DNA of 18,093 bases, from NCBI GenBank assembly GCA_947175005.1, contig CAMWLD010000008.1:1-18093 (forward strand), in the 5' to 3' direction. The translations under genes were made by a program, and so were the position numbers. A model generated the notes under the pieces. That model had not been told where the DNA came from. It saw only the letters and a list, made by a program, of their open reading frames with translations, and searched no databases. Origin of the DNA: an uncultured Ruminococcus sp. Lineage in GTDB: Bacteria; Bacillota; Clostridia; Oscillospirales; Ruminococcaceae. Numbering within the stretch: position 1 is the first letter of the stretch; each line of letters opens with the position of its first letter. Positions 6,502-13,413 of the stretch are shown here, one piece after another.

Positions 6502-7101
6502 TTATCCTTGTTTTTTCTTATTTTCGTGGGATTTTTTCGGTTTCTTCCTTACCGAAAAACCGAAATCGCCCAGCTTTCTTCCCAGTGCAAAATATTCGCC
6601 GTGAGAATATGCCATAAGCCCCGCCTGCCCGAAATTTATCTTGCCCTTGCTGTCAATATACCGCTCGTCCACCGTTACCCCCGTAATATCGGCAATAAAC
6701 ATAATATGGCTGCCAAGCTCGATCTCCCTTGTGACCTTGCATTCAAGGGCGGCGGGAGACTGCCCTATAACAGCACAGTCCACGGTCTCGGCAGGCAAAA
6801 GGGTAAATTTGCATTTTTTCGCCTTGTCGGTCTTGCTGCCGCTTTTCATGCCGCAAAAGTCCGTTTCCCACGCCATTTTCGAGGTGGTAAGGTTCATGAC
6901 GAATTCGCCCCTTTCCCGAATTATCCCGCAGGAAAAGCGCTCGGGCCGCACGGAAACATAAGCCATAGGCGGGCGGGTATTGACTATGCCCGTCCACGCG
7001 GCAGTCATTATATTGTCGCGCCCCTCGGGGCTTCGGCAGGTTATGAGCATTGCGGGCAATGGCGCAGCAAGTGCCGACCCTTTAAAAAATTTACGGCTCA
7101 A
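6502..7101 (-). CDS. Flavin reductase-like FMN-binding protein
   Basis: A 199-aa split-barrel flavoprotein. The TTG start at 7101 overlaps the aroE TGA (sequence TTGA), with GGAG 8 nt upstream inside aroE, a typical translational coupling. The N-terminal half shows the flavin reductase pattern: LPAMLITCRSPEGRDNIMTAAWTG (about 16-38), then PPMAYVSVRPER and FVMNLTTSKM, which bind FMN phosphate and isoalloxazine in this family. The C-terminus is basic (RKKPKKSHENKKKQ). Proteins of this type bind FMN and often act as NAD(P)H:flavin oxidoreductases; the physiological acceptor is unknown. The third gene of the toxN-aroE operon. Confidence 0.85.
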   Translation of the reverse strand: MSRKFFKGSALAAPLPAMLITCRSPEGRDNIMTAAWTGIVNTRPPMAYVSVRPERFSCGIIRERGEFVMNLTTSKMAWETDFCGMKSGSKTDKAKKCKFTLLPAETVDCAVIGQSPAALECKVTREIELGSHIMFIADITGVTVDERYIDSKGKINFGQAGLMAYSHGEYFALGRKLGDFGFSVRKKPKKSHENKKKQG

Positions 7102-7931
7102 AACTGCTGCTCCATAAGCTTATGCATATCGGCAATAATGCTCTGTACATCGGCATTTTCATACCTTGCCCCCAGCCATATCTCATGAGCCGCAGCCGCC
7201 TGCCATACCAGCATAGCCATGCCGCCGCAGCGGGGAATGTCCGATTTTTCGGCGATCTGCAAAAGCCTTGTCTTTTCGGGGTTGTAGATAACGTCAAACA
7301 CAAAGCTGCTGTTTTTGACGGTCTCTTCCGTAACGGGACAAGCGTCCACCTTGGGGAACATTCCCACGGGAGAGGCATTTATAAGGGTGTCGAATTTCCC
7401 GGAAATTTCATTGGGGTGCACCATGGTGATGTTATTATTATAGCCGTTTTTCGCAGCATATTCCCTTACAGGCTCAACAGTGTCCTCAAAGCCCTCGGGA
7501 ACGGAAATTGTAAGGTCTGCCCCCGCCCGCACACATTCAATAGCGATCATACGTCCGACGCCGCCGCAGCCGCACTGGAGCACCTTTCCGCTCAAGCTTC
7601 CTCCTGCCGCCTCAATGGAGCGCAGGAAACCGTCGCAGTCGGTGTTATAGCCGATGTGTCTGCCGTCTTTACTCACAACGCAGTTTACCGAATGATACCT
7701 CTCGGCGGAATCCGCCAGCTCGTCGATATGCTCTATAATATTGACCTTGTGGGGAATGGTGATGTTAAAGCCGTCCAAAGCCAAAAGGTTTGCAACATTA
7801 TCACCCAAAGTCTCGTATTCCATAAGCTCATAAGTAAAATCATTCACGCCGTCCAGTTCAAAAAGCCTTTGATGAATGGGCGGGGACATAGTGTGCTTTA
7901 AGGGAAAGCCTAAAAGTCCGTATTTTTTCAT
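7098..7931 (-). CDS. aroE: Shikimate dehydrogenase
   Basis: A 277-aa protein with ATG at 7931 and an AAAGGA site upstream. It reduces 3-dehydroshikimate to shikimate in aromatic amino acid synthesis. Visible features: substrate-site motif GFPLKHTMSPPIH (8-20, with T14 where Ser is usual), catalytic K62 in ITIPHKVN, N83, D98 in GYNTDCDGF, the glycine-rich nucleotide loop GCGGVG (121-126), INASPVGM (184-191) and Q244 in GGMAMLVWQAAAAHEIW. The NRT-type motif that normally contacts the NADP phosphate is not seen after the second strand (TISVPEG instead), so cofactor preference may differ or it may belong to the AroE-like/quinate branch. It follows toxN by 20 nt without a recognisable promoter and overlaps the next gene. 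Confidence 0.9.
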   Translation of the reverse strand: MKKYGLLGFPLKHTMSPPIHQRLFELDGVNDFTYELMEYETLGDNVANLLALDGFNITIPHKVNIIEHIDELADSAERYHSVNCVVSKDGRHIGYNTDCDGFLRSIEAAGGSLSGKVLQCGCGGVGRMIAIECVRAGADLTISVPEGFEDTVEPVREYAAKNGYNNNITMVHPNEISGKFDTLINASPVGMFPKVDACPVTEETVKNSSFVFDVIYNPEKTRLLQIAEKSDIPRCGGMAMLVWQAAAAHEIWLGARYENADVQSIIADMHKLMEQQF

Positions 7932-7951
7932 AAAAAAATCATTCCTTTTAT

Positions 7952-8512
7952 TTATTTTGATGAGCCGACCGGTATCTTTTCATCGGTATCGGGGCTGTTT
8001 TCAGTCCATTTTTGTGCGCATTGCTCAAGGTATAAAAAATCAAAGCACCTTTTTGAAATATAATCGTCGGGCTTTTCATACTTGCGCTTATAAAGGATCT
8101 GTGCATTCCGTTCAATGGGAAGCTTGTTTATTTCCTGCAATTCATATTGAAGCAAACGGATATACTTACTTTTATCCTTTTCGGAAGCAAATCGAACAAA
8201 GCTGTCTATCTCGGAATATTCAAGATCGCTAAGCTCCTTATCGGGAACAGGAAACATATAATTTAAATTGACACAGGAAATAAGGCGGCCGTCTATATAT
8301 ATCTTCTGAAAGTCAAGGGAATTTTTCATTTTATAATGTCTGGGCTTCGGAGATGTTACCTGTGTTACATAAACCAGCCTGCCGACCCTGAACAATTCGC
8401 CGAAAAAGGGTTTGTATTTATCCTTGCCGTAATCGGTGTACGGGATACGGGGTTCGTAATTATTGCGCAGAAAATCCGTATATTCTTCGTCCAGTATTTT
8501 CCACTTTATCAT
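7952..8512 (-). CDS. toxN: Type III toxin-antitoxin endoribonuclease toxin, ToxN/AbiQ family
   Basis: A 186-aa protein. The ATG at 8512 (MIKWKILDEEYTDFLR) has AGGGGAG upstream; the in-frame TTG at 8530 would overlap that site. Family hallmarks are the RIPYTDYGKDKYKPFFGELF segment (22-41), YVTQVTSPKPRHYKMKN (48-64), in which the S-P-K-x-x-H-x-x-M-K block is diagnostic of ToxN/AbiQ, then NLNYMFPVP (83-90). ToxN is a sequence-specific RNase held inactive in a complex with the processed RNA repeats encoded just upstream; it causes abortive infection on phage attack and can stabilise plasmids. The repeats (8565-8672) and the hairpin that limits toxN expression (8533-8561) are in the expected positions. 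It is the promoter-proximal gene of an operon with aroE. Confidence 0.9.
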   Translation of the reverse strand: MIKWKILDEEYTDFLRNNYEPRIPYTDYGKDKYKPFFGELFRVGRLVYVTQVTSPKPRHYKMKNSLDFQKIYIDGRLISCVNLNYMFPVPDKELSDLEYSEIDSFVRFASEKDKSKYIRLLQYELQEINKLPIERNAQILYKRKYEKPDDYISKRCFDFLYLEQCAQKWTENSPDTDEKIPVGSSK

Positions 8513-8532
8513 TTTGCACGCTCCCCTCAAAT

Positions 8533-8561
8533 AAAAAGGCCGTACAAATGCCGGCCTTTTT
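8533..8561 (-). terminator. Attenuating terminator between ToxI repeats and toxN
   Basis: A 10-bp stem (AAAAAGGCCG 8533-8542 with CGGCCTTTTT 8552-8561) has a 9-nt loop and a T-run reading leftward. In ToxIN loci a hairpin here sets the RNA antitoxin to toxin ratio by allowing only partial read-through. Confidence 0.9.
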
Positions 8562-8564
8562 TTA

Positions 8565-8672
8565 CTATTAAAACGATTTTAGACGGATTCGTAACCCCTA
8601 TTAAAACGATTTTAGACGGATTCGTAACCCCTATTAAAACGATTTTAGACGGATTCGTAACCCCTATTAAAA
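8565..8672 (-). repeat. 3.3 tandem copies of a 33-nt repeat (ToxI antitoxin units)
   Basis: Identical 33-nt units lie at 8565-8597, 8598-8630 and 8631-8663, with a partial unit at 8664-8672. Each RNA unit (minus strand) contains GGGUU-ACG-AAUCC, which can form a 5-bp hairpin whose loop can pair with a CGU farther 3' (pseudoknot-like), and an AAAAU site suited to ToxN cleavage. The fold and cleavage site are inference. Confidence 0.9.
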
Positions 8673-8695
8673 GAGTTATTCTTTTAACCACATAT

Positions 8696-8724
8696 ATTAT
8701 ATCACATTTGGGTAAATTATTCAA
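8696..8724 (-). promoter_or_regulatory. Promoter of the toxIN-aroE operon
   Basis: On the minus strand, TTGAAT (8724-8719), a 17-bp spacer and TATAAT (8701-8696). No other promoter is obvious between here and the aroE start, so it may drive the whole five-gene operon by read-through. Confidence 0.75.
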
Positions 8725-8780
8725 TATGCAAACCCTACAAAATCGGTAATTTGTTTTTGTAGATATTCACAAATCCAATT

Positions 8781-10118
8781 TTAGCCTCTGTCGCCCAAAG
8801 GCACGTACTTCCTCTCCTTGCTCACATTCTTATAAGCAGGGCGGATTATCCTCTTGCTCGTCATAGCCTCCTCAAAGCGGTGAGCGCACCAGCCCGGCAT
8901 TCTGGAAACCGCAAACAACGGCGTGAACAGCTCCTGCGGAATACCCAGCATTTTGTAAACAAAGCCCGAATACATATCCACATTTGCGCACATCTGCTTG
9001 GTTTTCCCCGTCACCTCAAGGAAAAGCTCGGGAGTCAGCCGCTCTATTGTTTCAAGCAAACGGAACTCCGCCTCGAATTCGCTGCCGACAGCCATTTTCC
9101 GTGCATTGTCCTTTATAATTACGGCCCTCGGGTCGGAAAGGGTGTAAACAGCGTGACCCATACCGTAAATAAGTCCGCTGCCGTCTCCCGCCTCCTTGCG
9201 CAGTATCTTCCGCAGGAAATCGGCAACTTCGCCCTCGTCCTCCCAGTTTTTAACATTTTCCTTAACACAGTCCTGCATTTCGGTAACTTTAAGGTTAGCG
9301 CCGCCGTGGCGGGGGCCTTTAAGCGAACCGATCGCCGCAGAATATGCGGAGTAGGGGTCTGTGCCCGAGCTTGTAAGAACACGGCAGGTAAAGGTGGAGT
9401 TGTTTCCGCCGCCATGCTCCGCATGAAGCATAAGGCAAACGTCCAGCAAATGCGCTTCCTCGGGAGTATACTGCCTGTCGGGGCGCAAAAGGGAGAGAAT
9501 GGTCTCCGCTGTGGAAAGCCCCGGTATAAGCTGGTGCATGAACATGGTCTTATGGTCGTAATATCTCTGCTTTACATGATACGCCGCCACCATTATTTCG
9601 GGCATTTTGGCAATTATCGAAACCGCCGTGTCCACCTCATGTCCGGGGGAACAGCTGTCGGGGTCGTCATCATAGGAATAAAGCGCCAGCACCGACCGAG
9701 CCATTTTGTTCATGATATTTTTTGAGGGGGCTTTAAGTATCATATCCTCGAAAAAGCCGAAAGGCAGCTCTCTGTGCTCGTCAAGGGTATTCCGCAGGAA
9801 AGTCAGCTGCTCCGCCGTGGGCAGCTCGCCCCCTAAAAGCAGATACACTATTTCCTCATAGCCGAAACGGTTTTCCCGGACAGCATTCTCCACCAGATCG
9901 GTAATGCTGTAGCCGCGGAACACCAGCCGCCCCTCGTCGGGGTATTTTTCCCCCTCATTGAGCACATATCCGTGAACGTTGCATATATTCGTGACCCCTG
10001 CCAGAACTCCCGAACCGTCGGCATTACGTAAACCGCGCTTAACGCCGAACCTGTCATATAAAGAGGGGTCTATACTGTTATTATCCTTATACGCCGTATA
10101 CAAATCATTTTTTTCCAT
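8781..10118 (-). CDS. gltA: Citrate synthase
   Basis: A 445-aa protein that condenses oxaloacetate and acetyl-CoA to citrate, the entry to the oxidative branch toward 2-oxoglutarate. The catalytic triad is visible: H235 in LHAEHGGGNNSTFT, H322 in YGMGHAVYTLSDPRA and D381 in NVDMYSGFVYKMLG. Substrate-binding blocks GPRHGGANLKV (268-278) and FAVSRMPGWCAHRFEE (402-417, with the Arg and His expected) are intact. Start is ATG at 10118 with a weak GGTGG site about 10 nt upstream. It lies downstream of aspartate kinase in the same direction, 203 nt apart, and upstream of the toxIN promoter. An Asp-rich loop at 150-155 does not disturb the core. The symbol follows general usage; Clostridial annotations vary (gltA/citZ). 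Confidence 0.97.
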   Translation of the reverse strand: MEKNDLYTAYKDNNSIDPSLYDRFGVKRGLRNADGSGVLAGVTNICNVHGYVLNEGEKYPDEGRLVFRGYSITDLVENAVRENRFGYEEIVYLLLGGELPTAEQLTFLRNTLDEHRELPFGFFEDMILKAPSKNIMNKMARSVLALYSYDDDPDSCSPGHEVDTAVSIIAKMPEIMVAAYHVKQRYYDHKTMFMHQLIPGLSTAETILSLLRPDRQYTPEEAHLLDVCLMLHAEHGGGNNSTFTCRVLTSSGTDPYSAYSAAIGSLKGPRHGGANLKVTEMQDCVKENVKNWEDEGEVADFLRKILRKEAGDGSGLIYGMGHAVYTLSDPRAVIIKDNARKMAVGSEFEAEFRLLETIERLTPELFLEVTGKTKQMCANVDMYSGFVYKMLGIPQELFTPLFAVSRMPGWCAHRFEEAMTSKRIIRPAYKNVSKERKYVPLGDRG

Positions 10119-10140
10119 TTATAAAACACCACCGAAAACA

Positions 10141-10157
10141 GTTGACATAAAGTCAAC
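10141..10157. repeat. Inverted repeat upstream of citrate synthase
   Basis: GTTGAC (10141-10146), 5-nt centre, GTCAAC (10152-10157), about 23 bp before the gltA start. A possible operator or leader hairpin; I could not place a good promoter around it. Confidence 0.35.
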
Positions 10158-10174
10158 CTACCAAATTTAAACAT

Positions 10175-10258
10175 CTTGCTTCCTGCCTCTTAGCGGCACT
10201 CCCAAAAGCCCCCGGAAACAAGGGCTTGAAAGCCTCTTGCTTCCTGCCTCCTGCCTCT
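10175..10258. repeat. Pyrimidine-rich direct repeats between aspartate kinase and citrate synthase
   Basis: CTTGCTTCCTGCCTCT occurs at 10175-10190 and again, extended by CTGCCTCT, at 10236-10258. A variant is found at 14774-14805. Between the copies, AAGCCC (10206-10211) and GGGCTT (10222-10227) form a weak hairpin that could act as the aspartate kinase terminator. Confidence 0.6.
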
Positions 10259-10321
10259 CCGCGTACCCCCAAGCTCCAAACAAACAAAAGCGAAAGAACG
10301 TACCCCCAAATACCAAACAAA

Positions 10322-11644
10322 CTAACACTCCGTCAGCACAAACATATCATATATGGCTCTGATAGCCGTTTCAAAATCCTCTTCCTCAACGCCTATGATA
10401 ATGTTAAGCTCGGAAGAACCCTGGTCGATCATCTTCACATTTACACGGGCATGAGCCAGCGCACTGAAAAGCCTGCCCGCAGTGCCTCGCGCCTTGCGCA
10501 TACTTCTGCCCACTACCGCAATGAGAGCGAGATTGTTTTCTATCTCCATTTTGTCGGGGTGGCAGCGGAAGGTTATCTCGTCCAGCACCGCCTTTTCCTT
10601 GCCCACAAGAGCGTCCGAGCTTACTATAATGCTCATAGTGTCAATACCCGAGGGCATATGCTCAAAGCACATATTGTTCTTCTCCAGCGCACGCAGAACG
10701 TTCTTGCCGAAGCCTACCTCGGAGTTCATCATGTCCTTTTCTATCTGAATTACCGAAAAGCCCTTCTTGCCTGCAATTCCCGTTATAGTGTAGCGGCTGG
10801 TCTCGGCTGTGTCGGAAACTATGAGAGTGCCCTTGTCCTCGGGGCGGTTGGTGTTCCTTATATTAATGGGAATGCCAGCCTTGCGCACGGGGAAAATAGC
10901 GTCCTCATGCAATACCCCCGCTCCCATGTAGGCAAGCTCACGCAGCTCCCTGTAGGTAATTGTGGTAATATTTCTCGGGTGGTCAACGATCCTCGGGTCC
11001 GCTATCATAAAGCCGCTGACATCCGTCCAGTTCTCGTAAATAACGGCGTTTACGGCATTTGCCACAATAGAGCCCGTAATATCCGAGCCGCCTCTGGAGA
11101 ATGTCTTTATGGTATCGTTGGGCATAGAGCCGTAAAACCCGGGAATAACGGCGTTTTCACACTTTTCAAGTCTGGGCACCAGCCTCTCCCTTGTAGCCTC
11201 CAGGTCAAAAGCGCCCTGCTCGTCAAAGCGGATAAATCCCGCAGGGTCGATAAACTCGAACCCAAGGAGCTTTGCCAGGATTATCGAGTTAAGATATTCC
11301 CCTCTGCTTGCGGCATAGTCACGTCCCGCCCTGTGGGCAAAGGCATTTTTTATCCCCGCAAATTCGCTGTCCAGGGACATATCCAGTCCCAGTTCTCTGA
11401 TTATCCCGTTGAACCGCTCCTCAATGGCGGCAAATGCGTCATCGAAGCTTTCGCCTCTGGCGGCGGTATCGTAGCAGCTGTAGAGCATATCGGTGACCTT
11501 CATATCTCCCGAAAAGCGTTTGCCGGGAGCGCTTGCCACCACAAACCGTCTCTCGGGCTCTGCACGGACAATATCCGCAGCTTTCCTAAGCTGACCTGCG
11601 TCGGCAAGAGAGCTTCCGCCAAACTTTACTACCTTTGTTTCCAT
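10322..11644 (-). CDS. lysC: Aspartate kinase
   Basis: A 440-aa enzyme that phosphorylates aspartate, the first step to lysine, threonine and methionine. The ATG at 11644 has GGAGAG upstream. It starts with METKVVKFGGSSLAD, the amino acid kinase ATP/aspartate signature KFGGSS. SRGEYLNSIILAKLLG (about 113-128), PGFYGSMPNDTIKTFSRGGSD (168-188) and WTDVSGFMIADPRIV (206-220) are the catalytic and nucleotide-binding blocks. The last 150 residues (from about 290) hold two ACT-type regulatory repeats, ending in VKMIDQGSSELNIIIGVEEEDFE. Feedback inhibition by lysine or threonine is expected for the family. It has its own promoter (11739-11767) and an inverted repeat in the leader, but no lysine riboswitch. 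Divergent from the HigA-ImmA gene. Confidence 0.95.
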   Translation of the reverse strand: METKVVKFGGSSLADAGQLRKAADIVRAEPERRFVVASAPGKRFSGDMKVTDMLYSCYDTAARGESFDDAFAAIEERFNGIIRELGLDMSLDSEFAGIKNAFAHRAGRDYAASRGEYLNSIILAKLLGFEFIDPAGFIRFDEQGAFDLEATRERLVPRLEKCENAVIPGFYGSMPNDTIKTFSRGGSDITGSIVANAVNAVIYENWTDVSGFMIADPRIVDHPRNITTITYRELRELAYMGAGVLHEDAIFPVRKAGIPINIRNTNRPEDKGTLIVSDTAETSRYTITGIAGKKGFSVIQIEKDMMNSEVGFGKNVLRALEKNNMCFEHMPSGIDTMSIIVSSDALVGKEKAVLDEITFRCHPDKMEIENNLALIAVVGRSMRKARGTAGRLFSALAHARVNVKMIDQGSSELNIIIGVEEEDFETAIRAIYDMFVLTEC

Positions 11645-11670
11645 AAAAATCTCTCCGTAAATAATTTATT

Positions 11671-11708
11671 GGTACTGTCAATTTAATTGACAAATCAGAA
11701 ACAGTACC
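11671..11708 (-). promoter_or_regulatory. Alternative inverted repeats in the aspartate kinase leader
   Basis: GGTACTGT (11671-11678) is complementary to ACAGTACC (11701-11708). Overlapping it, TGTCAATT-T-AATTGACA (11676-11692) is a perfect odd palindrome. The two stems share bases, so they are mutually exclusive in RNA, or the palindrome is a protein operator just downstream of the transcription start. Confidence 0.5.
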
Positions 11709-11738
11709 CGTTGACTGCATACACCTATACATATTATA

Positions 11739-11767
11739 ATTATACCTTTTTTTCCAAATTTATTCAA
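11739..11767 (-). promoter_or_regulatory. Promoter of aspartate kinase
   Basis: On the minus strand, TTGAAT (11767-11762), a 17-bp spacer and TATAAT (11744-11739). The leader would be about 88 nt. Just upstream, CCAAAT/ATTTGG (11780-11800) is a possible operator. The rest of 11801-11950 has no gene that I can support. Confidence 0.7.
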
Positions 11768-11959
11768 TTGCCATATAAACCAAATTTTTTCCCCATTTGG
11801 CTGTCCTTTTGTAGAATACTGCTGTATTTGGGGTATGGACAAGGAGAAAAATTCCATTTAAATATATTCCAGCTTTGTTCATTAAACAAGCTTCTTTGTT
11901 ATTTATGCACATTTTTTTGCAAAGCATTTGTTTAGAATGCCGAATTCCCATAATAACTA

Positions 11960-11988
11960 TTGACTTTCAAGCAAAAATGTGGAATAAT
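11960..11988 (+). promoter_or_regulatory. Promoter of the HigA-ImmA gene
   Basis: TTGACT (11960-11965), a 17-bp spacer, then AATAAT (11983-11988) preceded by TGTGG (extended -10 type). A TATAAT five bases further right would need a 22-bp spacer. Confidence 0.55.
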
Positions 11989-12001
11989 ATAATTGTCAAC
12001 A

Positions 12002-12020
12002 TCTTACCGAACAGGTAAGA
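12002..12020. promoter_or_regulatory. Probable autoregulatory operator of the HigA-ImmA gene
   Basis: TCTTACC (12002-12008), GAACA centre, GGTAAGA (12014-12020): perfect 7-bp arms between promoter and start codon. HTH antitoxin/repressor proteins usually bind such a palindrome to repress themselves. Confidence 0.6.
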
Positions 12021-12060
12021 ATATTAAAATAGATTATTTTCGCAAGAGGCGGTATGATAT

Positions 12061-13143
12061 ATGGCTAATTTAGAAATCACGAAGCACCCCGGCGAATTGT
12101 TACTTGCAGAAATAAATGAAAAATCCATGACCCAAAAGGAGCTTGCCATACGCACAAATGTATCGGAAAAACATATTTCCACGGTTATCAACGGCACAAA
12201 GGAAATTTCAGCTTCATTCGCCCGCAGGCTCGATATTGCACTGGGAGCCAAAAGCGGCACATGGGCTGAACGCCAAGCCGAATACGACCGATACAAAGCA
12301 AAAATCGAAGAGGAAAACGGCATTACCGACGAAGAATTGTCCATTCTTAAATCAATGAAAGATGTTGTTGATTACTTCTTAAAAATAGGGATTATGCACA
12401 ATCACTGCGGTGATGTTGAAAAAGTCATTCAACTTCGTCAAATCCTTTGTGTAATCAACTTAGATCTTGTGCCTTTAATTACATATAATGCCGCTTACCG
12501 TGCACAGATAAAAACGAGCACGAGTATTGACCCGTATATTCTCTTTGCTTGGCAGAGAATGTGTGAAATACTCACCGAAAATGTCAATATAAATAAATCA
12601 TTTGACAGCGGAAAGCTTTACGACTGTATTCCCAAAATAAAAGAACTGCTCTTTGAAAATGACCCTAACATAATGGTGCAGCAGCTTAAAAAACTGTTTG
12701 CAGATTGCGGTGTTGCCTTTGAGGTAGTTCAACACTTCCGTGGTGCGCCTGTTCAAGGCTTTATCAAGCAAACTTCAAATGATAAGGTTATTTTATGCTT
12801 GACAATCCGAGGAAAAAAAGCCGATAAATTTTGGTTCAGCCTGTTCCACGAAGTCGGACATCTGCTTAACGGTGACTTAAACGCCCGTTTCGTTGACTTT
12901 GACTCTCTTTCGGGCAGTATGGAAACAAAGGCAGATATTTTCGCCCGTGATACGCTTATTGAGCCCAATTTATATAAGCAGTTTGTTTCTTCGGGCAAAT
13001 ATCACAGCCTTGAAGAAATCAAGAAATTTTCACGATATGCAAAAGTGCCCCATTGGATTACAATCGGCAGACTGCATAATGATGAGTGGCTCGATTGGAG
13101 CTATTTTGCAAACGAAGCTCCAAGCTATACTTGGGCAAAATGA
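12061..13143 (+). CDS. HigA-type HTH regulator fused to ImmA/IrrE metalloprotease
   Basis: A 360-aa protein. The N-terminus (ITKHPGELLLAEINEKSMTQKELAIRT) is the HigA/VapI class of XRE helix-turn-helix (about residues 6-62; recognition helix near VSEKHISTVINGTKEIS). The C-terminal part from about 200 is an ImmA/IrrE (COG2856) zinc peptidase: FSLFHEVGHLLNGD with the H263-E-V-G-H267 motif and a third acidic site in METKADIFARDTLI (E288/D292). Such fusions relieve repression by cleaving a repressor, or act as stress sensors of mobile elements. An upstream HigB-type RNase gene is absent: 11645-12060 has no credible coding frame. The GGCGG site is weak (about 10 nt before ATG). It lies in front of phage-like genes and behind an operator palindrome. 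Confidence 0.88.
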   Translation: MANLEITKHPGELLLAEINEKSMTQKELAIRTNVSEKHISTVINGTKEISASFARRLDIALGAKSGTWAERQAEYDRYKAKIEEENGITDEELSILKSMKDVVDYFLKIGIMHNHCGDVEKVIQLRQILCVINLDLVPLITYNAAYRAQIKTSTSIDPYILFAWQRMCEILTENVNINKSFDSGKLYDCIPKIKELLFENDPNIMVQQLKKLFADCGVAFEVVQHFRGAPVQGFIKQTSNDKVILCLTIRGKKADKFWFSLFHEVGHLLNGDLNARFVDFDSLSGSMETKADIFARDTLIEPNLYKQFVSSGKYHSLEEIKKFSRYAKVPHWITIGRLHNDEWLDWSYFANEAPSYTWAK

Positions 13144-13146
13144 CCA

Positions 13147-13190
13147 AATCAATATATGGTATTTACCATTTTGGAATAATCAATATATTG
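13147..13190. repeat. Short direct and inverted repeats after the HigA-ImmA gene
   Basis: AATCAATATAT occurs twice (about 13147 and 13178), around the inverted repeat ATGGTA-TT-TACCAT (about 13156-13169). It may be a regulatory or recombination site; no function is shown. Confidence 0.35.
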
Positions 13191-13242
13191 AAAAATAATT
13201 TTATGAAAGGCGGAGATGCCATTGATTGTATACCCCCATGAC

Positions 13243-13320
13243 AAAGGAAAACGCACCGGCAAGTTGCTGGTAACAACAAGCCTGTGCGTTTGGAATTATG
13301 AAATAATTCATAACTGTGAC
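13243..13320 (-). ncRNA. Candidate antisense RNA opposite the DUF4417 leader
   Basis: The promoter at 13327-13355 points left into sequence with no minus-strand gene. About 30 nt on, the RNA meets a hairpin (8-bp AAACGCAC/GTGCGTTT plus GGC/GCC after one mismatch; 13249-13260 with 13280-13291) followed by TTTTCCTTTG. That makes an RNA of about 78 nt. It is the exact complement of the leader upstream of the DUF4417 ribosome binding site, including a short frame that starts ATG at 13216 and stays open into the DUF4417 gene. A control of translation or transcription of that operon is inferred. Confidence 0.6.
13249..13291 (-). terminator. Terminator hairpin of the antisense RNA
   Basis: Stem AAACGCAC-C-GGC (13249-13260) pairs with GCC-T-GTGCGTTT (13280-13291); inside it GTTG/CAAC pairs further. 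Reading leftward it is followed by TTTTCCTTTG. In the plus direction the same hairpin would lie in the leader of the DUF4417 operon. Confidence 0.65.
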
Positions 13321-13326
13321 AAGTTA

Positions 13327-13355
13327 ATTATATCATATTATCCGTCCTTTGTCAA
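13327..13355 (-). promoter_or_regulatory. Minus-strand promoter of the antisense RNA
   Basis: TTGACA (13355-13350), a 17-bp spacer and TATAAT (13332-13327) on the minus strand; perfect consensus at both boxes. Confidence 0.85.
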
Positions 13356-13413
13356 TTGTTATTATTTACAAATAATTTTTGATAGGTGCACAGCGCCAAG
13401 GAAGGAGATAATT

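Larger units (their letters stand above)
8533..8689 (-). ncRNA. toxI: ToxI RNA antitoxin precursor
   Basis: Transcribed leftward from the promoter at 8696-8724, it contains the three and a third 33-nt repeats and ends mostly at the hairpin 8533-8561. By analogy with known ToxIN systems (34-36 nt repeats, 2.8-5.5 copies), ToxN cuts it into single repeats that fold as pseudoknots and bind the toxin. Confidence 0.88.

Noticed and set aside
8565..8672. CRISPR array
   Set aside because: The 33-nt units are directly abutting and identical, with no variable spacers; they fit ToxI repeats upstream of toxN.
8735..8762. Terminator after citrate synthase
   Set aside because: The 8-bp AT-rich stem CTACAAAA/TTTTGTAG has no T-run in the minus direction, so it is not convincing.
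10226..11686. Long plus-strand frame (486 codons) opposite aspartate kinase
   Set aside because: It is a mirror of a confidently identified gene, with no ribosome binding site or protein-family pattern.
11645..11770. Lysine riboswitch in front of aspartate kinase
   Set aside because: The leader is only about 88 nt and shows none of the long five-helix architecture; only short inverted repeats are present.
11760..11951. 63-aa minus-strand frame in the lysC/HigA intergenic region
   Set aside because: AT-rich sequence, no ribosome binding site, and it overlaps the lysC promoter.
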